A DNA stretch of 42,644 nucleotides. Source: an uncultured Pelagibacteraceae bacterium. Lineage in GTDB: Bacteria > Pseudomonadota > Alphaproteobacteria > Pelagibacterales > Pelagibacteraceae. A model generated the notes under the pieces. That model had not been told where the DNA came from and ran no database searches. It saw nothing but the letters and a program-made list of their open reading frames with translations. Both the position numbers and the translations under genes were made by a program. Below, in pieces: positions 1-12,497 of this stretch (its first letter is position 1; each line of letters starts with the position of its first letter). The DNA lies in assembly GCA_902571925.1 (NCBI GenBank), contig CACGDW010000006.1:1-42644 (forward strand). Direction: 5' to 3'.

Positions 1-2
1 TT

Positions 3-335
3 TTAATAATATTTATGGTTACAGCACCCTTATTAACAGTTGGTGTACAAGTTGATTTACCAGAAAGTTCTGCAGACTCTCTTCCAGAGGAAGCGGAGCC
101 TTTAACTCTCTCTATAAATTCAAAAGGAGAGATTTTTATTCAAGAGTCCAAAGTAGAGTATGAAAAGATAATTGCAAAAGTCTTAGCAGTTTCAAAAAAT
201 AGAACTGATACAAGAATTTATGTAAGAGGGGATAAGACAATCAACTATGGGAGAGTTTTGGAAATTATGGGACTATTATCTGGCTCTGGTTTTACAAAAG
301 TAGCTCTTATATCAGAACCGTATAAAGAAAGGTAA
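3..335 (+). CDS. tolR: Tol-Pal system inner-membrane protein TolR, 5' truncated by window edge
   Basis: The reading frame is open to the window edge: codons before the ATG at 15 encode hydrophobic residues (Leu-Ile-Ile-Phe), so the true start lies upstream and the ATG at 15 is internal. The visible part begins in the single TolR transmembrane helix, runs into VTAPLLTVGVQVDLPES, the hallmark TolR/ExbD junction between membrane and periplasm, and continues as the periplasmic domain (YVRGDKTINYGRVLEIMG). TolR works with TolQ as a proton-driven stator that energises TolA during envelope constriction at division. The gene ends 6 bases before tolA, as in a tolQRAB-pal operon; tolQ is presumably just outside the window. 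Family assignment is secure from motif and neighbours. Confidence 0.95.
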   Translation, partial: LIIFMVTAPLLTVGVQVDLPESSADSLPEEAEPLTLSINSKGEIFIQESKVEYEKIIAKVLAVSKNRTDTRIYVRGDKTINYGRVLEIMGLLSGSGFTKVALISEPYKER

Positions 336-341
336 GCTCAA

Positions 342-1151
342 GTGAATAGAAGTATACTTATCTCTTCTGTTTTACATTCAATTTTGATTATTATAACAGC
401 CATGAGTTTGCCATTTTTAGCTAAAAAACCAATAGATCTTCCACCAATAGTTTCCGTAGAGTTAATACAGATTAAAGATAAAACAAATATTCCATTTGCT
501 CCAAAAGCAAAAAAGACTATTGAAAAGATAAAAGAAAAAGAAAAAAAACTTGTTTCAGAACAAGCCCCACCAAAAAAAGTTAAAAAAATTAAACCAGACG
601 CTGTACCAATGCCCAATGATAAAATGAAAAAAGTTGAAAAAATAAAAGAGGATAAACAAAATCCTGAAAAAATAGATAATAAGGTAAAACAAGTATCAGA
701 ATTTGAGAAAAAAGAATTATTTGACCCAAATAGTATAGCCGCTTTAATTGACAAGTCCAAAGTTGAAACTGCACAAACAGTTAATAAGACTGACAAAGTG
801 ACACAAGACCAGCAAAAAAATTTAGAAAATACAGGCTTAACTTTAAGTGAGGAAGATGCCTTAAAAGCACAAATTTTTGGATGTTGGAGTATACCATTAG
901 GTTTACCTTATAACGAAAATTTATTAGTAAGGATCAAACTTTTATTAAATCAGGATGGAACAGTATTACAATCAGAAATATTAGATCATGCAAGAATGAA
1001 TAAACCAGGTCAGGGATTTTATAAGGTTTTAGCTGAAAGTGCATTAAGAGCTATTAAATTATGTCAACCTCTCAGAGTTCCCACAACTGGCTATGAAAGA
1101 TGGAAAGAGCTACAATTAAATTTTGATGCAAGAGAAATGTTAGAGGGATAA
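342..1151 (+). CDS. tolA: TolA-type energy-transducing protein of the Tol-Pal system
   Basis: 269 residues from a GTG start 6 bases after tolR. Residues about 4-27 form one N-terminal transmembrane helix. Residues about 45-125 are a very Lys/Glu-rich, Pro-containing stretch that matches the extended periplasmic-spanning domain of TolA. The C-terminal part (from about 175, containing [16 protein letters not shown] and [12 protein letters not shown]) matches the TolA domain III fold, which contacts TolB and Pal. TolA couples the TolQR motor to the outer membrane. Sequence conservation in this family is low, so the call rests on architecture, the C-terminal motif and its place between tolR and tolB. 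It is shorter than the approximately 420-residue E. coli TolA because the middle domain is reduced. Confidence 0.9.
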   Translation: MNRSILISSVLHSILIIITAMSLPFLAKKPIDLPPIVSVELIQIKDKTNIPFAPKAKKTIEKIKEKEKKLVSEQAPPKKVKKIKPDAVPMPNDKMKKVEKIKEDKQNPEKIDNKVKQVSEFEKKELFDPNSIAALIDKSKVETAQTVNKTDKVTQDQQKNLENTGLTLSEEDALKAQIFGCWSIPLGLPYNENLLVRIKLLLNQDGTVLQSEILDHARMNKPGQGFYKVLAESALRAIKLCQPLRVPTTGYERWKELQLNFDAREMLEG

Positions 1152-1159
1152 TATATAAT

Positions 1160-2500
1160 ATGTTTAGAATTTTTTTTATATTTTTTATATTAGTTTTTCC
1201 ACTAAATTCATGGGCTTTAATTGAGGTAGATATTACTAGAGGAAATTTAAATCCACTTCCGGTAGCAGTATCTCCTTTGTCAATAGATGAGAATTCAAGA
1301 AAAAATTTTGAAAAAATTTTAAATAATAGTGACATTGGCTCAGAAATTTCAGCAATTGTAGAAAATAATCTTAAAACTTCAGGACTCTTTAATCCATTAA
1401 ACAAAGATGCATTTCTTCAAGCACCTGATATTGCAAATTTAAAACCTCGTTTTGAAGACTGGAGTTTGATTAAGGCACAAGCACTTATAACTGGTAAAGT
1501 AAATTTTATAGATAAAAAACTTAGAGTAGAATTTAGATTATGGGATGTTCTAGCTGGAAAAGAAATTTTGGCATTAGCATTTACAACTGTTCCAACTAAT
1601 TGGAGAAGAGTTGGACATATTATTACAGATAAAGTTTACGAACGTCTTACTGGAGAAAAGGGCTACTTTGATACAAGAATAATTTATGTAGCAGAGGAAG
1701 GGCCTAAAACCAAAAGAATTAAAAAATTAGCAATAATGGATCAAGATGGAGCTAACAATAAGTTTTTAACATTAGGCAATGAACTTGTTTTAACACCTAG
1801 GTTTAATCCAACAAGTCAGATGGTAACTTATTTATCTTATTTTAGAAATTTACCCAGAGTATATTTGCTAGACATTGAAACAGGAATGCAAGAAGTTGTT
1901 GGTGACTTTCCAGGCATGACTTTTGCTCCAAGATTCTCACCTAATGGAAAAAAAATAATTATGAGTTTTGCAAAAGATGGAAACTCCGATATTTATACTA
2001 TGGATTTAGAAAATAGAATTGTAGAAAAAATTACAAATCATCCTTCAATTGATACTTCACCATCTTATTCACCAGATGGAAAATATATTTGTTTCAATTC
2101 AGATAGAAGTGGATATCAGCAAATTTATGTTATGAAGAGTGATGGCACTAGTGTAAAAAGAATTTCTTTTGGCACAGGTCTTTATGGAACTCCAGTCTGG
2201 TCTCCAAGAGGAGATTTAATAGCTTTTACAAAATTACATAAAGGAAAGTTTTATATTGGAGTAATGAGAACTGATGGATCAGGAGAGAGATTGTTGACTG
2301 AAAATTTTTATCAAGAGGCACCTTCTTGGTCTCCTAATGGAAGAGTTTTAATTTTTTATAGAGAAACTAAAACCAATGATAAAGGGGAGGGATTTTCAGC
2401 AAAATTATGGTCCATCGATCTAACTGGTTACAATGAGAGATTGGTTAATACCCCATCAGATGCCTCAGACCCATCATGGTCATCATTATTGAGTAATTAA
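1160..2500 (+). CDS. tolB: Periplasmic Tol-Pal translocation protein TolB
   Basis: 446 residues, the usual TolB length. Residues 1-19 are a Sec signal peptide (hydrophobic core [12 protein letters not shown], then Ala-Leu). An N-terminal alpha/beta domain follows ([27 protein letters not shown]). The second half is a beta-propeller of PD40/WD40-like repeats, seen as recurring SPNGKKI, SPDGKYI, SPRGDLI and SPNGRVL blades. TolB binds Pal and shuttles between Pal and TolA in the periplasm. It starts 8 bases after tolA and is almost certainly cotranscribed with it. The distinctive blade repeats make this a very safe call. Confidence 0.97.
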   Translation: MFRIFFIFFILVFPLNSWALIEVDITRGNLNPLPVAVSPLSIDENSRKNFEKILNNSDIGSEISAIVENNLKTSGLFNPLNKDAFLQAPDIANLKPRFEDWSLIKAQALITGKVNFIDKKLRVEFRLWDVLAGKEILALAFTTVPTNWRRVGHIITDKVYERLTGEKGYFDTRIIYVAEEGPKTKRIKKLAIMDQDGANNKFLTLGNELVLTPRFNPTSQMVTYLSYFRNLPRVYLLDIETGMQEVVGDFPGMTFAPRFSPNGKKIIMSFAKDGNSDIYTMDLENRIVEKITNHPSIDTSPSYSPDGKYICFNSDRSGYQQIYVMKSDGTSVKRISFGTGLYGTPVWSPRGDLIAFTKLHKGKFYIGVMRTDGSGERLLTENFYQEAPSWSPNGRVLIFYRETKTNDKGEGFSAKLWSIDLTGYNERLVNTPSDASDPSWSSLLSN

Positions 2501-2525
2501 TAAGGAATTATCTTGATTTTTTAAC

Positions 2526-2555
2526 TTGAAACATCTAATTACTTATGAATAAATA
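2526..2555 (+). promoter_or_regulatory. Candidate sigma-70 promoter for pal
   Basis: The 86-base gap between tolB and pal contains TTGAAA (2526-2531) and TAAATA (2550-2555) separated by 18 bases, a reasonable -35/-10 pair. It lies upstream of a strong Shine-Dalgarno AAGGAG at 2576-2581, five bases before the pal ATG. AT-rich DNA gives many chance matches, so this is tentative. The wide gap in an otherwise tightly packed operon supports a separate start for pal. Confidence 0.4.
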
Positions 2556-2586
2556 TTAATTAAGTAATATTGATCAAGGAGTTATA

Positions 2587-3063
2587 ATGAAATTAAACAA
2601 AATTCTAAAAAATACTTTTTTAGTGGTTTTAGCATGTCTAGCACTTTCTGCTTGTGCAACTCAAAAGAAAACTGGACAAATGCAAGGTGACGTTTACACT
2701 GGTTCAGATACTGTTGAGTACTTAGCATCAGGAGTTCCTGATAGAGTATTTTTTGCAACAAATGAGTCTGTTTTAACTACAGCATCAAGAGAGACTTTAA
2801 GAAAACAAGCTGCGTGGTTAAGAAAAAATTCAAAAGTAACAATCGTCTTAGAAGGACACGCTGACGAAAGAGGCACAAGAGAATACAATTTAGCATTAGG
2901 CGAAAGAAGAGCTAATTCTGCAAAAGATTATCTTATGACCTACGGAATTTCTTCTAATAGAATTTCTGTGTTAAGTTATGGTAAAGAAAGACCAGTTGAC
3001 TCTGGATCAAACCCACTTGCTTGGTCAAAAAATAGAAGATCTGTTACAGTTAAAGCTAACTAG
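2587..3063 (+). CDS. pal: Peptidoglycan-associated lipoprotein Pal
   Basis: 158 residues. A lipoprotein signal peptide ends in the lipobox LSAC, with the acylated Cys at residue 23. An OmpA-like peptidoglycan-binding domain follows, with the diagnostic HADERGTREYNLALGERRA segment that contacts diaminopimelate and the family's C-terminal SKNRRSV. Pal anchors the outer membrane to the cell wall and is the outer partner of TolB/TolA. It has its own near-consensus ribosome site (AAGGAG, 5 bases from ATG), a candidate promoter upstream and a strong terminator downstream, which fits production of Pal in excess of the other Tol proteins. Assignment is secure. Confidence 0.98.
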   Translation: MKLNKILKNTFLVVLACLALSACATQKKTGQMQGDVYTGSDTVEYLASGVPDRVFFATNESVLTTASRETLRKQAAWLRKNSKVTIVLEGHADERGTREYNLALGERRANSAKDYLMTYGISSNRISVLSYGKERPVDSGSNPLAWSKNRRSVTVKAN

Positions 3064-3076
3064 TTTTTATTATTCA

Positions 3077-3116
3077 AAAGACCCTTAGAATTAATTTTTT
3101 TAAGGGTCTTTTTTTT
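3077..3116 (+). terminator. Rho-independent terminator after pal
   Basis: A 12-base perfect stem (AAAAGACCCTTA at 3077-3088 against TAAGGGTCTTTT at 3101-3112) with a 12-base loop runs into an unbroken T tract through 3116. It lies 13 bases after the pal stop codon. It is one of only two clear intrinsic terminators in the window and separates pal from cpoB. Confidence 0.9.
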
Positions 3117-3124
3117 GCCATTAT

Positions 3125-3130
3125 TATAAT
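3125..3130 (+). promoter_or_regulatory. Candidate -10 element for the cpoB-tilS unit
   Basis: A perfect TATAAT lies between the pal terminator and the cpoB start. Transcription about 7 bases downstream would begin near 3137, leaving only about 7 bases before the ATG at 3144, so the message would be nearly leaderless. No good -35 is visible; the expected position falls in the terminator's 3' arm. A perfect hexamer is easily met by chance in such AT-rich DNA. Confidence 0.35.
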
Positions 3131-3143
3131 CATAAATTATTAA

Positions 3144-4127
3144 ATGACTTATCACACAAGAATTTTAAAATTTAAAATTTTATTTATATTAAGCTTCTTT
3201 TTAAACACCTTAGCTTTTGCAGAGAATAATGATATTTTTGAAACTTTAGAGATCATCAAACAAGATATTAAAACTCTAGAAAAAGCTGTTTATTCAGAGT
3301 CTACTCAATTAAGTAGTTCAACTAACTATGACACAAATGTTGATAACTCAGAAGATGTATTGACAAGACATCTATTAAAATTGTCAGAAATAGAAAATCA
3401 ATTTCAGCAGTTGACAAATAAATTTGAAGAAATTAATTTTAAATTAGACAAACTTTCAAATCGTTTATCAAAAGTCCAAGCTGACAATCAAATTAGATTT
3501 ACAGATTTAGAAAATGGATTAGTAAGTAACATAGATGAAAAACAAATTTCTAAAAAGATTGATAATAAAAATATAAATGAATTACCTGGAAGTTCAAAAC
3601 CTCAAGATCTTGGAGCAGTTTCATATAAAGATACTGATACAAATGAAACAGTGCAGAAGACTCAATCTATTGAGACAACTGCTTCCATTGTCACAGAAAA
3701 TTTTCAAGCTGAAGAAAAAATACTTCCTAATGAAAAACCAGAAAAACAATATGAATTTGCTGTAAGTTTTTTAAAGGTTGGAGATTATAAAACTGCGGAA
3801 AGAGCTTTTAGAGAATTTGTTTTATCAAACCCTGAGCATACTTTAGCTGGAAATGCACAATATTGGTATGCAGAAACATTTAGAATAAGACAATTATATA
3901 CTGATGCTGCCTCAGCTTATCTTGAAGGTTATCAGAAGTATCCTAAAGGAGAGAAGGCTCCAGTTAATTTACTTAAACTGGGAGTCTCGATGGTTCAAAT
4001 TGGAGAAAAAGATCAAGGCTGTAAAATGATAAATGGTGTTGAGAAGCAATATCCAAAAGCAAATCAATCTATTATCCAAAAAGCTAAATATGAGTCGAAA
4101 AAATTTGAATGCAAAAAAAATTCCTAA
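3144..4127 (+). CDS. cpoB: Cell division coordinator CpoB (YbgF), tol-pal operon periplasmic protein
   Basis: 327 residues. A Sec signal peptide (residues 1-27, ending near AFAEN) is followed by a coiled-coil region (about 65-125) rich in Leu, Glu and Asn that matches the trimerising N-terminal domain of YbgF. A Ser/Thr/Glu-rich linker leads to a C-terminal TPR domain (from about 195: QYEFAVSFLKVGDYKTAERA, then AQYWYAETFRIRQLYTDAA). CpoB links Tol-Pal constriction to septal peptidoglycan synthesis in the periplasm. It sits downstream of pal as in most proteobacteria, but after a strong terminator. The 3' end overlaps tilS. Confidence 0.93.
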   Translation: MTYHTRILKFKILFILSFFLNTLAFAENNDIFETLEIIKQDIKTLEKAVYSESTQLSSSTNYDTNVDNSEDVLTRHLLKLSEIENQFQQLTNKFEEINFKLDKLSNRLSKVQADNQIRFTDLENGLVSNIDEKQISKKIDNKNINELPGSSKPQDLGAVSYKDTDTNETVQKTQSIETTASIVTENFQAEEKILPNEKPEKQYEFAVSFLKVGDYKTAERAFREFVLSNPEHTLAGNAQYWYAETFRIRQLYTDAASAYLEGYQKYPKGEKAPVNLLKLGVSMVQIGEKDQGCKMINGVEKQYPKANQSIIQKAKYESKKFECKKNS

Positions 4128-5115
4128 GGTTTTAGATTTAAAATTAAAAAATAGAAGAATTAATCAAATCTACAAAAAATTTGAAAAATCTCTAAATATT
4201 GATGAGAACTTTATCGTTGCTGTCTCAGGAGGACCAGATAGCTTAGCTTTATCATTTTTATCAAAGATTTATTCAATCAAAAGAAATTTAAAGGTAAAAT
4301 ATTATATTGTAGACCACAGGCTGAGAGCAGAGTCTACCTATGAAGCAAAAATAGTAAAAAAAATTTTGAAAAAAAATTCAATAGACTCAAATATTTTGAC
4401 TTTAAAAGGAAGGAAACCAAATAAGAATATTCAATCATTGGCAAGACAGAAAAGATACAAACTATTATTTGCTAAATGTAAACAATTTAAGATCAATCAT
4501 ATTCTTCTTGGACATCATTTGGACGATTTATTTGAAAATTTTTTTATAAGATTGGTTAGGGGTAGTGGTCTAAGGGGCTTAATCTCTTTAGATAAAAAAA
4601 ATAAAAAAGGGCTAATAAACTTGAATAGACCTTTATTGGACCAAAAAAAAAGTGATTTAATTTTTCTTTCGAATAAAATATTTGAATTTTACATTAAGGA
4701 TCCATCAAATGAAAAAGATAAATTTTTAAGAATAAAGATTAGAAAATTAATTACTAATCTTCAAAAAGATGGTTTGGATAAAAATAAACTTAGTATGACT
4801 ATAGATAATTTAAAGAGATCGAACAATGTAATAGATTTTTATGTAAGTGAAAATTTAGAAAAAAATACCTTTTTTTCATTAAAAAAAGATCACTTAATTT
4901 TAAATAAAAAATTTTTTCAACAACCCTACGAAGTTGTTTTTAGAGCTTTTTCAGATTCTATCCAATTTGTTGGTAAAAAATATTACCCAGCAAGGGGTAA
5001 GAAATTAGACAGAATCATCAAAGATATTGAAAATGATAAGGTTTATAAGTCAACACTAGGTGGTTGTGTCATTGAAAAGGTTAATCAGACAGTAATAATC
5101 TCAAGAGAATATTAA
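4090..5115 (+). CDS. tilS: tRNA(Ile)-lysidine synthase TilS
   Basis: 341 residues from the chosen ATG. The PP-loop ATP-pyrophosphatase signature SGGPDS lies at residues 46-51, followed by VDHRLR and LGHHLDD, all typical of TilS. TilS attaches lysine to C34 of the CAU-anticodon tRNA-Ile so that it reads AUA, a heavily used codon in a genome this AT-rich. The frame is open further up to an ATG at 4033, but that start would overlap cpoB by 95 bases and adds residues unlike the family. The ATG at 4090 overlaps cpoB by 38 bases, and a TTG at 4105 is another option. It lacks the longer C-terminal domains of E. coli TilS, so it is a short form. Confidence 0.92.
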   Translation: MSRKNLNAKKIPKVLDLKLKNRRINQIYKKFEKSLNIDENFIVAVSGGPDSLALSFLSKIYSIKRNLKVKYYIVDHRLRAESTYEAKIVKKILKKNSIDSNILTLKGRKPNKNIQSLARQKRYKLLFAKCKQFKINHILLGHHLDDLFENFFIRLVRGSGLRGLISLDKKNKKGLINLNRPLLDQKKSDLIFLSNKIFEFYIKDPSNEKDKFLRIKIRKLITNLQKDGLDKNKLSMTIDNLKRSNNVIDFYVSENLEKNTFFSLKKDHLILNKKFFQQPYEVVFRAFSDSIQFVGKKYYPARGKKLDRIIKDIENDKVYKSTLGGCVIEKVNQTVIISREY

Positions 5116-5178
5116 ATTTATCTCTTTTGAACCAAATTTGCCACTTGTTAAATTAATAATAATTCTTATTTTATAAGC

Positions 5179-7080
5179 ATGAATATGAAAAATATAGCAA
5201 TGTGGGCAATAATAGTATTTTTAACTATTGGACTTTATAATATGTTTAAGAGCCCTCAGTCAAATGTAAGAGGAGGATCTCAAGTTATATTTTCAGAATT
5301 TTTAACTTCAGTAGATAACGGAGAAGTTTTAAAAGTAGAAATTCAAGGAAATAATATAAATGGAGTTTATTCAAATGGAAATACTTTTAAAACTTACGCA
5401 CCTAATGACCCAAACCTTATTGAAAAACTTTCTGATAAAGGAGTAAGTATTTCAGCAGCACCAATTGATGAAAAAATGCCATCCTTATTTGGTGTTTTAC
5501 TTTCTTGGTTCCCAATGTTGTTACTCATTGCAGTTTGGATTTTCTTTATGAGACAAATGCAAGGTGGCAAAGGTGGAGCAATGGGCTTTGGAAGATCTAA
5601 GGCTAAAATGATGAATGAACTGAAGGGCAAAGTTACTTTCAATGATGTTGCTGGGGTTGAAGAGGCCAAAGAGGAAGTTGAAGAAATAGTAGAATTTTTA
5701 AAAGATCCAAAAAAATTTAGTAGACTAGGAGGAAAAATTCCTCGCGGAGCTTTATTAGTTGGACCCCCAGGTACAGGAAAAACATTATTGGCTAGAGCTA
5801 TTGCTGGTGAAGCTCGTGTTCCTTTTTTTACAATTTCAGGATCAGACTTTGTTGAAATGTTTGTAGGAGTTGGGGCCTCAAGAGTAAGAGATATGTTTGA
5901 ACAAGGAAAAAAAAATTCTCCTTGTATAATTTTTATTGATGAAATCGATGCTGTTGGGAGAAGTAGAGGTGCAGGATTAGGAGGAGGAAACGATGAAAGA
6001 GAACAAACTCTAAATCAACTTTTAGTAGAGATGGATGGTTTTGATACTAATGAAGGTGTTATAATTATTGCAGCAACTAATAGACCAGATGTATTAGACC
6101 CCGCTTTATTAAGACCAGGAAGATTTGATAGACAAGTTGTGGTTTCTAACCCAGATATAATTGGTAGAGAAAAAATTTTAAAAGTTCATGTCAAAAAAAT
6201 CAAGATGGCTCCTGATGTTAATTTGAGAACGGTAGCAAGAGGAACTCCGGGATTTTCAGGAGCAGATCTTGCTAATTTAGTAAATGAGTCAGCGCTACTT
6301 GCTGCAAGAAAAAATAAAAGGATTGTTACCTTGAATGAATTTGAAGAAGCAAAAGATAAAGTAATGATGGGTGCGGAAAGACGTTCGATGGTTATGACTG
6401 AGGACGAAAAAAAATTAACTGCATATCATGAAGGAGGTCATGCTTTAGTATCATTTAATATGCCGAGTTATGATCCAATACACAAAGCTACAATTATTCC
6501 TAGAGGAAGAGCATTAGGAATGGTTATGAATTTACCTGAAAGAGACAAACACGGTTATTCAATAAAATATCTTAAAGCTAGATTAGCTGTATGTTTTGGT
6601 GGCAGGGTTGCAGAGGAAGTAATATTTGGTAAAGATAATATATCAACAGGAGCTGGTGGTGGAAGTGGATCAGATATTAATCAAGCTACTCAACTAGCAA
6701 GAGCTATGGTTACAAAGTATGGAATGAGTGAAGAAATGGGACCAGTTGAATATGGAGAAAATCAAGAAGAAGTTTTTCTTGGTAGATCAGTTACTCAGAC
6801 TCAATCAGTCTCAGAGGAAATAGCAAAAAAAATAGATAAAGAGATCAGAAAATTAGTAGATGAAGGCTACAATAAAGCTAAGCAAATTTTGACAGATAAG
6901 ACTGACGATCTACACAAAATTGCAAAAGCTCTTATAACTTATGAGACTTTAACTGGTGAAGAAATTGAAAATATAATTAACAAGAATGTATATCCAGCGG
7001 ATAAACAAGATTTAAAAGTTGAAGAAGATAAGGGATCTGCCATGAGTGCAATGGGCCTTAAACCTAAAATTGTTCATTAA
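5179..7080 (+). CDS. ftsH: ATP-dependent zinc metalloprotease FtsH
   Basis: 633 residues, standard length. Two transmembrane helices (about 5-22 and 103-124) bracket a periplasmic domain. The AAA+ domain carries Walker A GPPGTGKT at residue 195 onward, Walker B IIFIDEID with Asp254-Glu255, and the SRH ([19 protein letters not shown]). The M41 protease domain has the zinc motif HEGGH at residues 417-421. FtsH degrades damaged and regulatory membrane and cytosolic proteins, in many bacteria including RpoH, whose gene lies later in this window. It follows tilS after a 63-base gap. The call is unambiguous. Confidence 0.99.
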   Translation: MNMKNIAMWAIIVFLTIGLYNMFKSPQSNVRGGSQVIFSEFLTSVDNGEVLKVEIQGNNINGVYSNGNTFKTYAPNDPNLIEKLSDKGVSISAAPIDEKMPSLFGVLLSWFPMLLLIAVWIFFMRQMQGGKGGAMGFGRSKAKMMNELKGKVTFNDVAGVEEAKEEVEEIVEFLKDPKKFSRLGGKIPRGALLVGPPGTGKTLLARAIAGEARVPFFTISGSDFVEMFVGVGASRVRDMFEQGKKNSPCIIFIDEIDAVGRSRGAGLGGGNDEREQTLNQLLVEMDGFDTNEGVIIIAATNRPDVLDPALLRPGRFDRQVVVSNPDIIGREKILKVHVKKIKMAPDVNLRTVARGTPGFSGADLANLVNESALLAARKNKRIVTLNEFEEAKDKVMMGAERRSMVMTEDEKKLTAYHEGGHALVSFNMPSYDPIHKATIIPRGRALGMVMNLPERDKHGYSIKYLKARLAVCFGGRVAEEVIFGKDNISTGAGGGSGSDINQATQLARAMVTKYGMSEEMGPVEYGENQEEVFLGRSVTQTQSVSEEIAKKIDKEIRKLVDEGYNKAKQILTDKTDDLHKIAKALITYETLTGEEIENIINKNVYPADKQDLKVEEDKGSAMSAMGLKPKIVH

Positions 7081-7085
7081 AATTA

Positions 7086-8132
7086 ATGATAAAATATTAC
7101 ACTAGAGTGTGTAATTTTTATTATGGAAAAGAATCAAAAGATTTATTAAAAAGAAATAAAACATTACCTCTAAATGGGAATAAAGAAATATCTTTCGATA
7201 AAATTGAAATTATTTCAAGAAAATCAAAAAAAAAAATATTTATTAAAGATATTGGTTTATTACCAAACACTTTAAAAAAAAAGATAAAGAAAGATATCAA
7301 TTTAATTACAAAAAATAAGAAATTTAGATATTTAAACTTCAAATCTATTCCAAATATAATGGGTATATTAAATGTTACTCCAGATAGTTTTTCAGATGGT
7401 GGAAAATATAATAAAAAAGGACTTGCTAAAAAACATTTAGATTATCTTTTTGAAAAAGGAGCAGATTTAGTAGATATTGGTGGGGAGTCTACAAGACCAG
7501 GATCCAAACCTATAAATTCTAAAATTGAATGGAACAGATTAAAAAGTATTCTGAAAATTTTTAATAAGAAAAAGATTATTTCTTTAGATACTAGAAAATC
7601 AGAAATTATGGAGAAAGGAATAAAACTTGGAATAAAAATAATAAATGATGTTTCGGGTTTAAACTATGATAAAAATTCAATTAATGTTTTAAAAAAATAT
7701 AAAGTACCTTTTATTTTACAACATTCTCTTGGTAACCCAGATGTAATGCAAAATAATCCAAGATATGAAAATGTTTTGTTAGATATTTATGATTTTTTTG
7801 AGAAAAAAATAAAATACTTAAGAAAAATTGGTATACACCATGATGATATCATTCTAGATCCAGGAATAGGTTTTGGAAAAAATTTGAAACATAATATGAC
7901 ACTAATTAAGAATATATCGATTTACCATTCCTTAGGATTTCCTATATTACTCGGTATATCGCGAAAAAAATTTATAAAGGAATTATCTCACAAGAATGAT
8001 AGTTTATTAAGATTAGGAGGAACAATTAGCTCAACTATTTTTTTAATGACTCAAGGTATTCAAATTTTAAGAGTGCACGAGGTTAATGAGATTAATCAAA
8101 GTATAAAAATTTTTAAAGAATTAATAAGATAA
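7086..8132 (+). CDS. folP: Dihydropteroate synthase with N-terminal extension
   Basis: 348 residues. The DHPS core starts near residue 92 with MGILNVTPDSFSDGGKY (pterin-binding and flexible loop), then DIGGESTRPGSKP, SLDTRK, NDVSG and DPGIGFGKN. The enzyme joins hydroxymethyl-dihydropterin pyrophosphate to p-aminobenzoate in folate synthesis. About 90 Lys/Ile-rich residues precede the core, beginning MIKYYTRVCNFYYG. They are in frame without an alternative Met just before the core and share its composition, so the extension looks real. It begins 5 bases after ftsH and ends 2 bases before glmM. Confidence 0.95.
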   Translation: MIKYYTRVCNFYYGKESKDLLKRNKTLPLNGNKEISFDKIEIISRKSKKKIFIKDIGLLPNTLKKKIKKDINLITKNKKFRYLNFKSIPNIMGILNVTPDSFSDGGKYNKKGLAKKHLDYLFEKGADLVDIGGESTRPGSKPINSKIEWNRLKSILKIFNKKKIISLDTRKSEIMEKGIKLGIKIINDVSGLNYDKNSINVLKKYKVPFILQHSLGNPDVMQNNPRYENVLLDIYDFFEKKIKYLRKIGIHHDDIILDPGIGFGKNLKHNMTLIKNISIYHSLGFPILLGISRKKFIKELSHKNDSLLRLGGTISSTIFLMTQGIQILRVHEVNEINQSIKIFKELIR

Positions 8133-8134
8133 TA

Positions 8135-9460
8135 ATGAAATATTTTGGAACTGATGGAATCAGAGGCCACGTAAATAGTAAAAACATTAATGGAGATATG
8201 TTTTTTAAATTTGGATTAGCTGCAGGAAGATATTTCACAAATTTAAAAAAAAAAAAACAAACAGCTATCATTGCAAAAGACACAAGACTCTCTGGTTATG
8301 CACTTGAGCCAGCTTTGGTTTCTGGATTAGCATCAGCTGGAATGCATGTTTATACGCTTGGCCCTCTTCCAACTAATGGACTTGCAATGTTAACTAAATC
8401 TATGAATGCAAATCTTGGAATAATGATTACAGCATCTCATAATCTATTCTATGATAATGGTTTAAAGTTATTTGGTCCAGATGGACTAAAGTTATCCGAT
8501 AAAATTCAAAAAAAAATAGAAGGTTTGATTGATAGTAAGGTCAAGAGTCACTTATCTAAACCAAGATTTTTGGGACGAGTTAAAAGATTAGAAACTGGAA
8601 CTGACGATTATATCAAGATATTAAAAAAAAAAATTCCAAACAATTTTAAATTTAGAAATATGAGAATAGTATTAGATTGTGCTAATGGAGCTGGTTATAA
8701 ATCAGCACCTAAAATGATTAAATCACTTGGCGTTAAACTAAAAGTTATTGGTGATAGACCAAATGGATTTAATATTAACAAGAATTGTGGTTCTACATTT
8801 CCAAAAAAACTTCAAAAATTTGTAAAAAAGCATAAAGCGCACTTAGGGATTTCTTTAGATGGGGATGCAGATAGAATCATAATGTGTGATGAAAAAGGTT
8901 CAATTGTTGATGGTGACCAAATTATTGCTGCTTTAGCTCTTAGATGGAAAAAGAAAAAAATTTTAAAAGGGGGTGTTGTTGGGACTTTGATGTCTAATTA
9001 CGGTTTAGAAAAATTTTTTAAAGAGAAGAATATCAAATTTTTACGAGCTAAAGTTGGAGATAGATACGTAAAAGAGATTATGCAAATTAAAAAATTTAAT
9101 TTAGGAGGAGAACAATCGGGCCATGTAATTTTGGGAAAATTTGCAACAACCGGTGATGGTCTATTGGTAGCTCTTGAAGTGATTAAAGCTTTAAGTAAAA
9201 ATATTAAAGCTAGTGAGTTTTTTGATGTATTCAAAAAAACTCCTCAAATTTTAAGAAATATTAGAATTAAAAAAAGCAATCCACTTAAAAAATTGTTAGT
9301 AAGAAACTCTATTAAAACTGCTAATAAATTAATGAAAGGCAAAGGAAGGATTCTAGTTAGAAAATCTGGAACTGAACCAAAAATAAGAATAATGGGTGAA
9401 AGTGATAATGTAGTATTGCTTAAAAAATGCATCAAAATAATAACTAGAAAAATTAATTAA
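8135..9460 (+). CDS. glmM: Phosphoglucosamine mutase GlmM
   Basis: 441 residues, typical of GlmM. The N-terminal FGTDGIRG is diagnostic. The phosphoserine loop TASHN places the catalytic serine at residue 101. The metal site DGDADR, the sugar-specificity loop GGEQSGH and the C-terminal phosphate-binding RKSGTEPKIRIM are all intact. It interconverts glucosamine-6-phosphate and glucosamine-1-phosphate for UDP-GlcNAc, peptidoglycan and lipid A. The ftsH-folP-glmM order is widespread in proteobacteria and confirms the identity. Confidence 0.98.
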   Translation: MKYFGTDGIRGHVNSKNINGDMFFKFGLAAGRYFTNLKKKKQTAIIAKDTRLSGYALEPALVSGLASAGMHVYTLGPLPTNGLAMLTKSMNANLGIMITASHNLFYDNGLKLFGPDGLKLSDKIQKKIEGLIDSKVKSHLSKPRFLGRVKRLETGTDDYIKILKKKIPNNFKFRNMRIVLDCANGAGYKSAPKMIKSLGVKLKVIGDRPNGFNINKNCGSTFPKKLQKFVKKHKAHLGISLDGDADRIIMCDEKGSIVDGDQIIAALALRWKKKKILKGGVVGTLMSNYGLEKFFKEKNIKFLRAKVGDRYVKEIMQIKKFNLGGEQSGHVILGKFATTGDGLLVALEVIKALSKNIKASEFFDVFKKTPQILRNIRIKKSNPLKKLLVRNSIKTANKLMKGKGRILVRKSGTEPKIRIMGESDNVVLLKKCIKIITRKIN

Positions 9461-9461
9461 T

Positions 9462-12456
<2,995 letters not shown>

Positions 12457-12497
12457 AATATCATTTATCTAATTAATTTTTGATAATTTTCAATATC

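Noticed and set aside
338-796. Long antisense ORF (152 codons, minus strand) within tolA
   Set aside because: It mirrors the Lys/Glu-rich repetitive tolA middle region, which reads as Phe/Ser on the other strand; no start context or domain, and tolA is well supported.
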